This document shows, piece by piece, positions 26,101 to 38,631 of a DNA stretch of 57,285 bases. Position numbers and translations under genes: made by a program. Position 1 is the stretch's first letter. Each line of letters starts with the position of its first letter. Location of the stretch: NCBI GenBank assembly GCA_009731375.1, contig BJOX01000270.1:226144-283428 (forward strand), given 5' to 3'. Source of the DNA: Paulinella micropora (taxonomy: Eukaryota > Cercozoa > Imbricatea > Euglyphida). Below the pieces are notes generated by a model that was given only the letters and a program-made list of their open reading frames with translations, was not told where the DNA came from and made no database searches.

Positions 26101-29100
26101 ATCGGGATTTCCCTCAAATATGTCACAGTCAACACTCCAAGGCAGATTTACTATATCTGAGGCGTACTGATGCAGCTAATGGCATATCCTCAACGGACAT
26201 AAGCCTCCAATACCCTTGTTCGAGGTCCTCCACCCCCCCGTGTCAGTCTCTCGCCTGATGATCGGGGCCACCGATGGAGCTCCTGAGGGCAAGACTGCAC
26301 TAAGCCGAGGTTATTCCGCAGTCCCAGCAACCTCTTGCAAGACGTCACCGAATGTGCAAGTGCATACACCAAGCGCGGTTGCTAGAGCTGCCTCGAAACC
26401 CCACCCATAACAATCTGGTGTCTGCTGGGTCCTGGGCTATCAACCAGCATATGCGGAGTTTAAGATCTTTTACGCGCGCAACGACCCTCCTCCCCAGCAT
26501 CTACCACCAAAGGGTTATGAGTTGGCGTCACAGTTTAACGCCTTGAGGCCATTGGGCTGGAACTCTGTTTAGCAAGTGTGACTAGGTTTTTTCATCGGGA
26601 TTTCCCTCAAATATGTCACAGTCAACACTCCAAGGCAGATTTACTATATCTGAGGCGTACTGATGCAGCTAATGGCATATCCTCAACGGACATAAGCCTC
26701 CAATACCCTTGTTCGAGGTCCTCCACCCCCCCGTGTCAGTCTCTCGCCTGATGATCGGGGCCACCGATGGAGCTCCTGAGGGCAAGACTGCACTAAGCCG
26801 AGGTTATTCCGCAGTCCCAGCAACCTCTTGCAAGACGTCACCGAATGTGCAAGTGCATACACCAAGCGCGGTTGCTAGAGCTGCCTCGAAACCCCACCCA
26901 TAACAATCTGGTGTCTGCTGGGTCCTGGGCTATCAACCAGCATATGCGGAGTTTAAGATCTTTTACGCGCGCAACGACCCTCCTCCCCAGCATCTACCAC
27001 CAAAGGGTTATGAGTTGGCGTCACAGTTTAACGCCTTGAGGCCATTGGGCTGGAACTCTGTTTAGCAAGTGTGACTAGGTTTTTTCATCGGGATTTCCCT
27101 CAAATATGTCACAGTCAACACTCCAAGGCAGATTTACTATATCTGAGGCGTACTGATGCAGCTAATGGCATATCCTCAACGGACATAAGCCTCCAATACC
27201 CTTGTTCGAGGTCCTCCACCCCCCCGTGTCAGTCTCTCGCCTGATGATCGGGGCCACCGATGGAGCTCCTGAGGGCAAGACTGCACTAAGCCGAGGTTAT
27301 TCCGCAGTCCCAGCAACCTCTTGCAAGACGTCACCGAATGTGCAAGTGCATACACCAAGCGCGGTTGCTAGAGCTGCCTCGAAACCCCACCCATAACAAT
27401 CTGGTGTCTGCTGGGTCCTGGGCTATCAACCAGCATATGCGGAGTTTAAGATCTTTTACGCGCGCAACGACCCTCCTCCCCAGCATCTACCACCAAAGGG
27501 TTATGAGTTGGCGTCACAGTTTAACGCCTTGAGGCCATTGGGCTGGAACTCTGTTTAGCAAGTGTGACTAGGTTTTTTCATCGGGATTTCCCTCAAATAT
27601 GTCACAGTCAACACTCCAAGGCAGATTTACTATATCTGAGGCGTACTGATGCAGCTAATGGCATATCCTCAACGGACATAAGCCTCCAATACCCTTGTTC
27701 GAGGTCCTCCACCCCCCCGTGTCAGTCTCTCGCCTGATGATCGGGGCCACCGATGGAGCTCCTGAGGGCAAGACTGCACTAAGCCGAGGTTATTCCGCAG
27801 TCCCAGCAACCTCTTGCAAGACGTCACCGAATGTGCAAGTGCATACACCAAGCGCGGTTGCTAGAGCTGCCTCGAAACCCCACCCATAACAATCTGGTGT
27901 CTGCTGGGTCCTGGGCTATCAACCAGCATATGCGGAGTTTAAGATCTTTTACGCGCGCAACGACCCTCCTCCCCAGCATCTACCACCAAAGGGTTATGAG
28001 TTGGCGTCACAGTTTAACGCCTTGAGGCCATTGGGCTGGAACTCTGTTTAGCAAGTGTGACTAGGTTTTTTCATCGGGATTTCCCTCAAATATGTCACAG
28101 TCAACACTCCAAGGCAGATTTACTATATCTGAGGCGTACTGATGCAGCTAATGGCATATCCTCAACGGACATAAGCCTCCAATACCCTTGTTCGAGGTCC
28201 TCCACCCCCCCGTGTCAGTCTCTCGCCTGATGATCGGGGCCACCGATGGAGCTCCTGAGGGCAAGACTGCACTAAGCCGAGGTTATTCCGCAGTCCCAGC
28301 AACCTCTTGCAAGACGTCACCGAATGTGCAAGTGCATACACCAAGCGCGGTTGCTAGAGCTGCCTCGAAACCCCACCCATAACAATCTGGTGTCTGCTGG
28401 GTCCTGGGCTATCAACCAGCATATGCGGAGTTTAAGATCTTTTACGCGCGCAACGACCCTCCTCCCCAGCATCTACCACCAAAGGGTTATGAGTTGGCGT
28501 CACAGTTTAACGCCTTGAGGCCATTGGGCTGGAACTCTGTTTAGCAAGTGTGACTAGGTTTTTTCATCGGGATTTCCCTCAAATATGTCACAGTCAACAC
28601 TCCAAGGCAGATTTACTATATCTGAGGCGTACTGATGCAGCTAATGGCATATCCTCAACGGACATAAGCCTCCAATACCCTTGTTCGAGGTCCTCCACCC
28701 CCCCGTGTCAGTCTCTCGCCTGATGATCGGGGCCACCGATGGAGCTCCTGAGGGCAAGACTGCACTAAGCCGAGGTTATTCCGCAGTCCCAGCAACCTCT
28801 TGCAAGACGTCACCGAATGTGCAAGTGCATACACCAAGCGCGGTTGCTAGAGCTGCCTCGAAACCCCACCCATAACAATCTGGTGTCTGCTGGGTCCTGG
28901 GCTATCAACCAGCATATGCGGAGTTTAAGATCTTTTACGCGCGCAACGACCCTCCTCCCCAGCATCTACCACCAAAGGGTTATGAGTTGGCGTCACAGTT
29001 TAACGCCTTGAGGCCATTGGGCTGGAACTCTGTTTAGCAAGTGTGACTAGGTTTTTTCATCGGGATTTCCCTCAAATATGTCACAGTCAACACTCCAAGG

Positions 29101-29518
29101 CAGATTTACTATATCTGAGGCGTACTGATGCAGCTAATGGCATATCCTCAACGGACATAAGCCTCCAATACCCTTGTTCGAGGTCCTCCACCCCCCCGTG
29201 TCAGTCTCTCGCCTGATGATCGGGGCCACCGATGGAGCTCCTGAGGGCAAGACTGCACTAAGCCGAGGTTATTCCGCAGTCCCAGCAACCTCTTGCAAGA
29301 CGTCACCGAATGTGCAAGTGCATACACCAAGCGCGGTTGCTAGAGCTGCCTCGAAACCCCACCCATAACAATCTGGTGTCTGCTGGGTCCTGGGCTATCA
29401 ACCAGCATATGCGGAGTTTAAGATCTTTTACGCGCGCAACGACCCTCCTCCCCAGCATCTACCACCAAAGGGTTATGAGTTGGCGTCACAGTTTAACGCC
29501 TTGAGGCCATTGGGCTGG

Positions 29519-29519
<1 letters not shown>
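23191..29519. repeat. 493-bp satellite array, 12 full units plus 413 bp
   Basis: The period is exactly 493 bp: units start at 23191, 23684 and so on to 29107, and the thirteenth stops at 29519. Open frames of 60, 64 and 64 codons repeat unchanged in all thirteen units, so the units are near-identical. Both edges cut straight into (AAT)n. I looked for 5S rRNA, U1, U2, U4, U5, U6 and tRNA boxes and found none. The small frames are on both strands and look like chance. Confidence 0.95.
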
Positions 29520-29578
<59 letters not shown>

Positions 29579-29609
29579 TTAATAATATTAATAATAATAA
29601 TAATATTAA
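29520..29609. repeat. (AAT)n right of satellite
   Basis: Trinucleotide run between the satellite and E2. It continues beyond E2 at 37463-37520, so E2 inserted into it. Confidence 0.92.
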
Positions 29610-29836
29610 TGTAATGCCCCCAACGATAGCTCGTAAAAAGTCGGTAATACAACCTCAAAAGATGAGAATGATGTCTCGTTATATTAGCTCAGTGAAGCCA
29701 AAAAGGAAAACTGCAACAGACCAGGAATAAAATGGCACCAGGTCCAATCCGGACAAATAATACTGAAAAACAAGCTGGTGCACCTGTCATCAGGAAAAGG
29801 TACTTTTTACCGGCTATCCGGGGGCTGATGCCTACA
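29610..29836 (-). repeat. E2 3' LTR
   Basis: 227 bp, TG...CA. It lacks 11 bp present in the 5' LTR and in E1 (the GGACTGTGTTT-like stretch), so the deletion happened in this copy. Confidence 0.9.
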
Positions 29837-29839
29837 GTA

Positions 29840-29854
29840 CCCCCTCCCGATTTT
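29840..29854 (-). promoter_or_regulatory. E2 polypurine tract
   Basis: On the minus strand AAAATCGGGAGGGGG lies three bases before the LTR, matching E1. Confidence 0.75.
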
Positions 29855-30395
29855 ATGACGGAAATAGCATTTTCGTCATACACCTTCTGCTTTCTTTCTG
29901 CAAATAGTATGCGCTATGGAGTCATGCCACACAGCGCATCGACCCACGGATAGATGCTAAAAGACGATAAATATATCCTCATACTGCACGTCAAAGCGGA
30001 TTCTCCAGCCATTCTTGTAGATTTTTGAACTCCTTCCCCTCAATCTCTTTTTTTTTTTTTTTTTTTTCTCGGCAGTATGTCAAGAACAAACGTACTATTA
30101 ATAAAAAAAAATACAAGCAACGTGGTGCTGTAGTACGATTCCCCCTTTGATCTCCTTCTTCTTCTTATCATTATCATTATTATTATTATTATTCACAGGG
30201 AGATCGTAAGTACATTGTCTTTTTTAAATGACATACCCTTGTATAAGGCGGATATCCTATGATATAGTATTAGGGGGCCAGTCTTAATAGCTATATCCGA
30301 AGTCGAGGTGTATGTACCCGACCCTGCGATATACCGACACAAGTAGAGATTGACCGTGCTCAGGTACGACAGTATATAATCTATCGTAAAAAATA
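29855..30395 (-). other. E2 3' untranslated region
   Basis: Matches the stretch after pol in E1 at its inner end (30284-30370). Contains an A/T-rich tract at 30049-30067 and (ATT)n at 30174-30193. Confidence 0.6.
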
Positions 30396-31223
30396 NNNNN
30401 NNNNNNNNNNNNNNNNNNNNNNNNNNNNNNNNNNNNNNNNNNNNNNNNNNNNNNNNNNNNNNNNNNNNNNNNNNNNNNNNNNNNNNNNNNNNNNNNNNNN
30501 NNNNNNNNNNNNNNNNNNNNNNNNNNNNNNNNNNNNNNNNNNNNNNNNNNNNNNNNNNNNNNNNNNNNNNNNNNNNNNNNNNNNNNNNNNNNNNNNNNNN
30601 NNNNNNNNNNNNNNNNNNNNNNNNNNNNNNNNNNNNNNNNNNNNNNNNNNNNNNNNNNNNNNNNNNNNNNNNNNNNNNNNNNNNNNNNNNNNNNNNNNNN
30701 NNNNNNNNNNNNNNNNNNNNNNNNNNNNNNNNNNNNNNNNNNNNNNNNNNNNNNNNNNNNNNNNNNNNNNNNNNNNNNNNNNNNNNNNNNNNNNNNNNNN
30801 NNNNNNNNNNNNNNNNNNNNNNNNNNNNNNNNNNNNNNNNNNNNNNNNNNNNNNNNNNNNNNNNNNNNNNNNNNNNNNNNNNNNNNNNNNNNNNNNNNNN
30901 NNNNNNNNNNNNNNNNNNNNNNNNNNNNNNNNNNNNNNNNNNNNNNNNNNNNNNNNNNNNNNNNNNNNNNNNNNNNNNNNNNNNNNNNNNNNNNNNNNNN
31001 NNNNNNNNNNNNNNNNNNNNNNNNNNNNNNNNNNNNNNNNNNNNNNNNNNNNNNNNNNNNNNNNNNNNNNNNNNNNNNNNNNNNNNNNNNNNNNNNNNNN
31101 NNNNNNNNNNNNNNNNNNNNNNNNNNNNNNNNNNNNNNNNNNNNNNNNNNNNNNNNNNNNNNNNNNNNNNNNNNNNNNNNNNNNNNNNNNNNNNNNNNNN
31201 NNNNNNNNNNNNNNNNNNNNNNN
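30396..31223. other. Assembly gap (828 N)
   Basis: Ns. The missing part in E1, from the end of pol to the 3' region, is about 1 kb, so this gap size is roughly right. Confidence 0.99.
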
Positions 31224-33061
31224 CGTGGAGACTTAGACTGAGTCCCCACCGCGCTTATGCGGTCAGTCTTCTCCTTACTGTCCACCTCACTCTCCTCCTT
31301 CTCAGCTGTCGGTGCCCGATAAGCATCGTCTTGGTCTATGCCAGCCTCCTTGTGGATGGGAGGCACCTCTTTGAAATCGTCCTTCATCCGTTTTAACGCC
31401 TCCTCAACGGATTCATCTTCCAGTAAGAAGGGATCATACTTAATCAGCCTTCTTACATTCACAATTTGCACCTTCCCTCTACCCCTGATCTTGTAGTTCA
31501 GAGGTCCCGTCTGTTCCATAATCTGATAAGGTCCTTTCCAGTGAGTGAACAGCTTAGAGCTGACTCCTTTCGGGACCTGAGGATGGTACAACAGTACAAT
31601 ATCCCCAACCTGAAACTTGATCTGATCTAAGTGCGCTTGTCGCACCCCTTCAGCATCAGTCTTCGGCGCTCCGCCTCTCTATGCGCCCTGACTATTTGTT
31701 CCGCCTCCATCTTCACTCTAAGTCTCATCCCAAACAACTCATCCGCATCCGCCCAAGTGTCTTTTGGGTGAAGGAGCGAAGTCGGGATATCAGGCTCACG
31801 CCCATATACTAACTGATATGGCGAGATTGAGCTCTTCGAGCCTCCTAACGCCGTAGAGGGTAGACAGTTCATTGCAAACGCAAATGATGGTGCTGCCTCG
31901 ACCCATGCTCTTTGATTCTCCTTCTTCGTGCAATACATCTTTAGCGAGGCTTTGAGGGGTCTGTGTACCCGCTCGATTTTCCCATTTGCTCGCGGGTTAT
32001 AGGCAGTAACATATTGCCATTTCATCCCGTAATACTTAGATAGTTTGTCGATGACCTCGTTATTAAAGTCCGAGCCTCGATCAGAACATATCTTTCTTGG
32101 TACTCCGATCTGTGAGATGATCCTATCGATCAGCGCCTCGGCCGTCGTCTTGCCGGTAACGTCTTTGACAGGGATGATCCACACATAGTTGGTGGCTCTG
32201 TCAATAGCCGTAAGGAGGTATTTGTAACCATCCTTCGATTCTGGGAAAGGTCCCACATGATCAATGTGTATAAACTCAAACATCCCCGCATGAAGAGGAA
32301 ATTCGCCAATCAGGCCGAAATTTGCCTTCAGTGGTGTTTTGTTTATCTTGCACGGGATGCATGCATCCACCGCCTGATCTATCTCCTCCTTCATCTTCTT
32401 CCACCAGAATCGCCTCGCTACGAACATATGAGTTCGTTGTCGACCCGGATGCGCCAAAAGTGGGCAATTGTGGGCTGCGACAAATATAAATCGTCTCAGA
32501 CTCTCCGGTACCCAAAGGGTCCATTTGTCCGGCTGTGACGCATAGCGACCGTGAAGGCCCTTGTACCACAGTAGACCATCTCTCCATCCCATCTCCTTCA
32601 TCTGATCTTTGATCGCTTTCGTCATCCGTAGCTCATCCGGGTTCTGATATAACTGTATCAGTTCTTTAAACTCCGGATCTTGAGCCTGTTGTTGCCTCCA
32701 TGCGGTAGGCGAGGCTATATGGATAGAAACCATTTTCTAGCCTTATCCGATCCTCTCCGGGTCATCGTCTAGGTCACTTCTCCGCTCTTGAGGAGGCTCC
32801 GCATAAACATCCTGCGTCTCCTCTTCCTCTCTTATGTTCGCCTTCGCATTCTCATATACCTCATAGGACCACTCAGCGTCCTCCTGGGTATGTAGCTCAC
32901 AACATATCCCGTGATCCGGGCCTTGTGGACTGTACCGTAGACCTGTGCGGTCATATCGGACTCCACTCGCCATCTCCATCGCCTCAATGTGGCTGACCTC
33001 ATACACCTTGTCAGTGGACAAGTCTTCCATCTCCACCGTGGACACCAACGCCGATACTTCT
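31224..33061 (-). pseudogene. pol: E2 pol fragment: integrase and flanks, frameshifted
   Basis: Minus-strand homologue of E1 pol from just after RNase H to after the GPY module. 33048-32743 matches the linker and stops early. 32733-31627 carries the H-H-C-C finger and the DDE core (HIDHVG, SDRGSDF, GKIERVHRPL). 31645 onward carries the GPY module (WKGPYQIMEQ) in another frame. At least two frame breaks, near 32740 and 31640, mean the protein is not made intact. Confidence 0.9.
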
Positions 33062-34004
33062 NNNNNNNNNNNNNNNNNNNNNNNNNNNNNNNNNNNNNNN
33101 NNNNNNNNNNNNNNNNNNNNNNNNNNNNNNNNNNNNNNNNNNNNNNNNNNNNNNNNNNNNNNNNNNNNNNNNNNNNNNNNNNNNNNNNNNNNNNNNNNNN
33201 NNNNNNNNNNNNNNNNNNNNNNNNNNNNNNNNNNNNNNNNNNNNNNNNNNNNNNNNNNNNNNNNNNNNNNNNNNNNNNNNNNNNNNNNNNNNNNNNNNNN
33301 NNNNNNNNNNNNNNNNNNNNNNNNNNNNNNNNNNNNNNNNNNNNNNNNNNNNNNNNNNNNNNNNNNNNNNNNNNNNNNNNNNNNNNNNNNNNNNNNNNNN
33401 NNNNNNNNNNNNNNNNNNNNNNNNNNNNNNNNNNNNNNNNNNNNNNNNNNNNNNNNNNNNNNNNNNNNNNNNNNNNNNNNNNNNNNNNNNNNNNNNNNNN
33501 NNNNNNNNNNNNNNNNNNNNNNNNNNNNNNNNNNNNNNNNNNNNNNNNNNNNNNNNNNNNNNNNNNNNNNNNNNNNNNNNNNNNNNNNNNNNNNNNNNNN
33601 NNNNNNNNNNNNNNNNNNNNNNNNNNNNNNNNNNNNNNNNNNNNNNNNNNNNNNNNNNNNNNNNNNNNNNNNNNNNNNNNNNNNNNNNNNNNNNNNNNNN
33701 NNNNNNNNNNNNNNNNNNNNNNNNNNNNNNNNNNNNNNNNNNNNNNNNNNNNNNNNNNNNNNNNNNNNNNNNNNNNNNNNNNNNNNNNNNNNNNNNNNNN
33801 NNNNNNNNNNNNNNNNNNNNNNNNNNNNNNNNNNNNNNNNNNNNNNNNNNNNNNNNNNNNNNNNNNNNNNNNNNNNNNNNNNNNNNNNNNNNNNNNNNNN
33901 NNNNNNNNNNNNNNNNNNNNNNNNNNNNNNNNNNNNNNNNNNNNNNNNNNNNNNNNNNNNNNNNNNNNNNNNNNNNNNNNNNNNNNNNNNNNNNNNNNNN
34001 NNNN
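33062..34004. other. Assembly gap (943 N)
   Basis: Ns covering the E2 gag end, the gag/pol junction and most of pol. Confidence 0.99.
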
Positions 34005-36436
34005 CCTCCTGCTCCTCCTCCTCGTCCTCCTGCTCCTGCTCCTCCTTCTCGTCCTCTTTGAGAGGCCTTTAAGTTCTTTTGTCTCTCCCTTTCCTCCTTC
34101 TTCTCCTTCATCCTCTTCATGTAGGTAATGATTGCCTCTCGTAACTCCTCATCATCACACATATTGGCGTACCAACCTTCGTTCGCAGCGGCAATGTGAA
34201 GCATGTTGAAAAGGCCCGGTTCCTTGCCTTCCGTTCTGCTCAAAAAATTTGCCCTTGCTGTTGGGTTCTGCCTATCATGATTGAAAGAGCAGTCCCTGTT
34301 CTCCATCTGTGCCTTACACTGCAAGCCCGCGAACCACCTCAACATGCGGTCTTCAGGTCTGGCTCTCTCTGTCTCTTCCAACCGGCAACTCTGTTTGTGT
34401 ACGTGGCTTGTGCGCCAACAGGTACACCGCCTGCCTGTGCCGTATGTGCCTCCGTGAGCGAGTCCATGTTTGAGCATGCACTCATCACTTCTTGAAACAG
34501 TGCTGACGGAGCAACGCTTTGAACCGTATTTTCGAACACGTGTGTCTCGAGGAAGTTCTTGGACTTCACTGAGCTAAACGTCGAGCATTGTTGTATGAGC
34601 TGAGTAAGCTTACTCGGGTTAACTGTGTGTAACGCCGAAAAGAAATAGAGGATGATCGACTTGCGGCCATAGAATAGCCCATAGGAGGAAACTACCTCCG
34701 TAAGGGTCGCCGCCAAGCCAACAGCACTCCTCAAACTCATCGCCACTGTCTCAAAGATTTCAAATCCTATGAGAGTACCAGTGCAGAGATGCTGGTATCC
34801 ATGAGATTGAAAATATGAAATGAGTGTGGCCACCGCCAGTTCACACTGAGCGTCTAGGCCTGTTGCATTGTTTCTCTTAATCTCCTCCTTCTTTCTCAAA
34901 AACTTGTACTGTGTCAGATCGAATCCCTCCGAGACTAGAGATTGGTCAAAAACAGTAAAAAGGGCCTCGTATTCCTGCGTTTCGTCGCAAGGAAAAGCCT
35001 TCATGCAGGCATTGATCTCTTTGAGCTTGCTCAAAAGCGAAGCATCAGAGTCTTTGTCTGAGCTCGTCTTGGCATATAGCATGAGACTTGCCACTCCTCC
35101 TTTCTTCCCCTTGAAGGCATTTATGATATTTTGTCCGTCCTTCTTCTCCGTGTTTGTGACCACCACCGTAGTTGAGCCCGGGGGTGCAGGGGCTGGTGGG
35201 GCAGGAGCTGGTGGGGTCAAATATGTCGGAGGGTGTGCCTTTGCACCACTCACTTTTGCTTTCATTCTTTCCAGTCTCATCGTCTTCTCGAACTCCGCCT
35301 TCTCTTTCGCCTTCTTCTTCTCAGATATCACCAGCTTTTGAGCATGAGTGATAAAGGCCACCAATTCAGAAGCAGATATGAGAAAATTGTATTTCTCCAC
35401 ATATTGGTCACCTGCTTTGTTGGCGACCGGTGGTGCGTTACTAAGTGATATAAGGACAGAGTGATCATTGGTAGGAATCCATCTCTTCCATGCCTCCTTA
35501 TGCAGTAACGCACCCATCAACAGTCTGATCTTGGTCAGAACTCTGTCGGTCTTCTCTAACTCATCAATCACAGGATGAGTTTCTCCTGCTGCCATAATGC
35601 TTTTTTCCATCTCTGCCTTCCCCTCCTCCAAGGCCTTCATTTCCATCGTAAAAAAAATGAAATATACCACTCGAGTTTTTCGACCCAGATTGGTCTTCAT
35701 TTTTGTTACATCGACTGCCTCCTGACCAGTCGCGAGGAATCTGGCTATTGCTCTTGGGTGTGTGTACTGGAGGTAACCCTCACATCGTGGGCCGTATGAA
35801 CGTTCCCAAATCAGGGTTTGAGTGTACACCCCAAAGATAGCATCGAGTAATTCAAGGTGGGTGTGTGTGTCCAAACTTGATATGCTGTATCTTCTTTCTC
35901 TCTTCTGGATCAGAGACCAGTTTGCCGAGGAGCTGTGCTGTGTTTGATAATAGGATATAGACATCCTTTTTAGCACGAGTTTTCTCTCCTCTTTGATCCT
36001 GAGGGATCCACACATAGGTATCCTTCTCTCCCCCCATCTTGTTATCAAACTCTTCTGTAGTGAGGTCATAGTGGTCTTGCACCCACCGTTGTTCCTCCAC
36101 TGTGATCTCCTCTCCATCACTATGAATCAAGTCGATCATTTTTCGTCCTCCTCCTCCCGTGTAGGCAGGTGGTAAGGAATTACCATATGCTCCTCCTCCT
36201 CCCGTCTCTTCTTGTTCAAATCCTCCTTCATCTTCGTCTCCTCCATATCTTCCTTCATCATCCCAGCCCTCTTCTACTCCTCCTCCTACTCCTTCATCTC
36301 CTCCTCCTCCTTCATTCAATCCTCCTCCTCCTCCTTCATTCAATCCTCTTCCTCCTCCTCCTCCTCCTGCTTCTTCTTCTTCTCTTTTTTGTTCTGCCTC
36401 CGAGAATTCACTCACTTCGGCGGTCGCTGTCGACAT
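34005..36436 (-). pseudogene. gag: E2 gag, frameshifted
   Basis: Starts at 36436 with an acidic, Gly-rich N terminus (GGGG and EGGGG runs) longer than in E1. A frame break at about 35855-35875 falls in an (AC)n run, and another at about 34340 falls just at the zinc finger. Between them 36120-34339 is open and similar to E1 Gag. The finger continues in the next frame as QCKAQMENRDCSFNHD, C-x8-C-x3-H, followed by basic Arg/Gly-rich sequence into the gap. Confidence 0.88.
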
Positions 36437-37206
36437 GATGTCGTCGTAGTAATTAACAGGAGGACAGTGTCAGCTCCTATGTTTGGTTTTTGTTCGTTTG
36501 TGTTCTGTTCCTCCTTCAGTCGATTGACTAGTGAAGAGAGAAACTAATAGAGAGGGTAGAGTGAGATTCCCTGTCCTCTATGAAACACTGTTTGTATGTT
36601 TGTTTTTGTTTGAGAAAAATAGTCTTTGAGACTTTCTCCGATTTCTTGTTCTCCTTACTCAGATTACTTTCTCCTCCTTCTTTTCTATATTGTATCTAGT
36701 ATGAGGCACTTGGACCTACACACAGATAGTAATAGAGAAGCTAGAAAAGCTCTCCTTGAGAAGTCGACAGTCGGTCGGATAGGTTCTCAGACCTACCTTT
36801 AGAAAACGATCAGAGAGTTGCAAAAATACTCTGACGTATCACGGTGTGAGATAATGCAGATAAATGCACAAACTAGAAGGGTAGAGTGTGCTCCTTTTGC
36901 TTGTTTGTGTTTTGTGTGTGTTCCTTCACTCTTCTGTCCACCTCCTTCTTCTTGGTCTCTGTGTGAGAACAGCAAGAACGACAGAGAGTTTGTATCTGAT
37001 GTCTCCTTGTGAGCACACAGATATGGATTGGGCTAGAGGGTACGAGCAGTAAGTTGAGACCCAATCAAATTATTTGTTTTGTGAAAGAGTTATGAGGGAG
37101 CTGTGTTGGAGTATTTGTTTTCGTCTGACGTCCCCGTGTGAGACAGGTCAGTGAAAATTCACTCTGTTGCCTGTGTGGCAAAGCAGAAAGAAGTCACCCT
37201 AGTGAA
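36437..37206 (-). other. E2 untranslated leader
   Basis: About 770 bases, similar in length to the E1 leader and including TTAGAAA and CTCCTT-rich stretches. No coding frame supported. Confidence 0.5.
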
Positions 37207-37224
37207 CATATGTGTGGACTCCAA
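37207..37224 (-). promoter_or_regulatory. E2 primer binding site
   Basis: On the minus strand TTGGAGTCCACACATATG directly follows the LTR; TGGAGTC is shared with E1. Confidence 0.65.
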
Positions 37225-37225
37225 A

Positions 37226-37462
37226 TGTAATGCCTCCAACGATAGCTCGTAAAAAGTCGGTAATACAACCAAACACAGTCCTCAAAAGATGAGAATGATG
37301 TCTCGTTATATTAGCTCAGTGAAGCCAAAAAGGAAAACGGCAACAGACCAGGAATAAAATGGCATCAGGTCCAATCCGGACAAATAATACTGAAAAACAA
37401 GCTGGTGCACCTGTCACCAGGAAAGGTATTTTTTACCGGCTATCCGGGGGCTGATGCCTACA
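37226..37462 (-). repeat. E2 5' LTR
   Basis: 237 bp; aligns with 29610-29836 apart from an 11-bp stretch kept only here, a 1-base indel and a few substitutions. Confidence 0.9.
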
Positions 37463-37466
37463 TTAA

Positions 37467-37943
37467 TAATAATAATAATCAATCATTACCTACTGCCATT
37501 GATAATAATAATAATCAATCATTATTAATAATACAAAACTCTCGATCTACATCTGATAGTATCACACGTCGGCTCTGCCGGACCCGAAATCTTAATATTA
37601 TTAATATAATATGCCCGGTAGTAGGTCACTCAGCAAGCTTTCTTCACCAAGAAACTTCATGACTTCAACAAAATCACTTTGAGTCAAAGAAAAATAGTGT
37701 TTGGCCCGCCGCAGTGCATGTGTACCTGAAGCAGTAGGGGGGGGGGGGGGGGCCCCCCCCCCCCCCCCGGGGGGGGGGGGNNNNNNNNNNGCTGCGAGGC
37801 GGGGTTGGCGTAGGTTGCCCCTTTGCAATTTACAGCACTTAATTTTAAACCAACACTATAGTTTTTAATAATAATGCGGACTTTCACTAGTACTGTAAAT
37901 AAACAGAAAGTATGATGTATTTCACTGCATTATTTCTTCGCAG
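37467..37943. other. Spacer right of E2 with G/C homopolymers and a 10-N gap
   Basis: AAT/ATC-rich, then unique sequence; poly-G/poly-C at 37738-37780 next to Ns at 37781-37790 looks like an artefact. No gene recognised. Confidence 0.5.
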
Positions 37944-37985
37944 CCTTTGGAGAACGAATCACCATCACCGTTGCCGGGAAATAAT
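37944..37985 (+). other. Candidate exon (42 nt) before a (TATG)n intron
   Basis: Strong acceptor TTATTTCTTCGCAG, 42 nt open in more than one frame ([14 protein letters not shown] in phase 0), then GTGTATGTATG, which is both a donor and the start of 1.1 kb of (TATG)n. Same architecture as UFC1 exon 7. Product unknown. Confidence 0.4.
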
Positions 37986-38061
37986 GTGTATGTATGTATG
38001 TATGTATGTATGTATGTACGTATGTACGTATGTATGTATGTATTTAATGTATGTATGTATG

Positions 38062-38092
<31 letters not shown>

Positions 38093-38095
38093 TAT

Positions 38096-38126
<31 letters not shown>

Positions 38127-38213
38127 TGTATGTATGTATGTATGTATGTATGTATGTATGTTATGTATGTATGTATGGATGGATGGATGGATGTGGGTAT
38201 ATATATATATATG

Positions 38214-38244
<31 letters not shown>

Positions 38245-38599
38245 TGTATGTACGTATGTACGTATGTACGTATGTATGTATGTATGTATGTATGTATGTA
38301 TGTATGTATGTATGTACGTACGTATGTATGTATGTATGTATGTATGTATGGATGGATGGATGGATGTATGTATGCTTGGGGGTATGTATGTATGCTTGTG
38401 GGTATGTATGTATGCATGTATGCATGTAATGATGTAGGTATGAATGTATGTATGTATGCATGTATGCATGTATGTATGTATGTATGTATGTATGTATGTA
38501 TGAAAGTGTGTAAGTGTGTATGTATGTATGTATGTATGCATTGTATGTATGGATGTATGTGTGTATGTGTGTATGTATGTATGTGTGTATGTATGTATG

Positions 38600-38631
<32 letters not shown>

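Larger units (their letters stand above)
29610..37462 (-). mobile_element. E2: degenerate Ty3/gypsy-type LTR retrotransposon, related to E1
   Basis: Minus-strand element with LTRs at 37226-37462 (5') and 29610-29836 (3') and TTAA duplicated at 29606-29609 and 37463-37466. Gag and pol fragments are clearly homologous to E1 but carry frameshifts, and two large N gaps interrupt it. The 943-N gap replaces the stretch that in E1 holds the end of gag, protease, RT and RNase H (about 3.5 kb), so either the gap size is wrong or the element is deleted there. Confidence 0.92.

Noticed and set aside
23232-29504. 60 to 64-codon frames repeated in each satellite unit
   Set aside because: They occur on both strands and overlap each other, with no family likeness; identity only reflects the satellite.
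23191-29519. 5S rRNA, snRNA or tRNA gene in the 493-bp unit
   Set aside because: No 5S internal control boxes, no U6 core, no matching tRNA arms. GTTCGAGGTCC resembles a B box but nothing pairs around it.
37738-37790. Possible G-quadruplex cluster
   Set aside because: Pure G and C homopolymers beside Ns, as at 40408 and the window start; most likely assembly filler.
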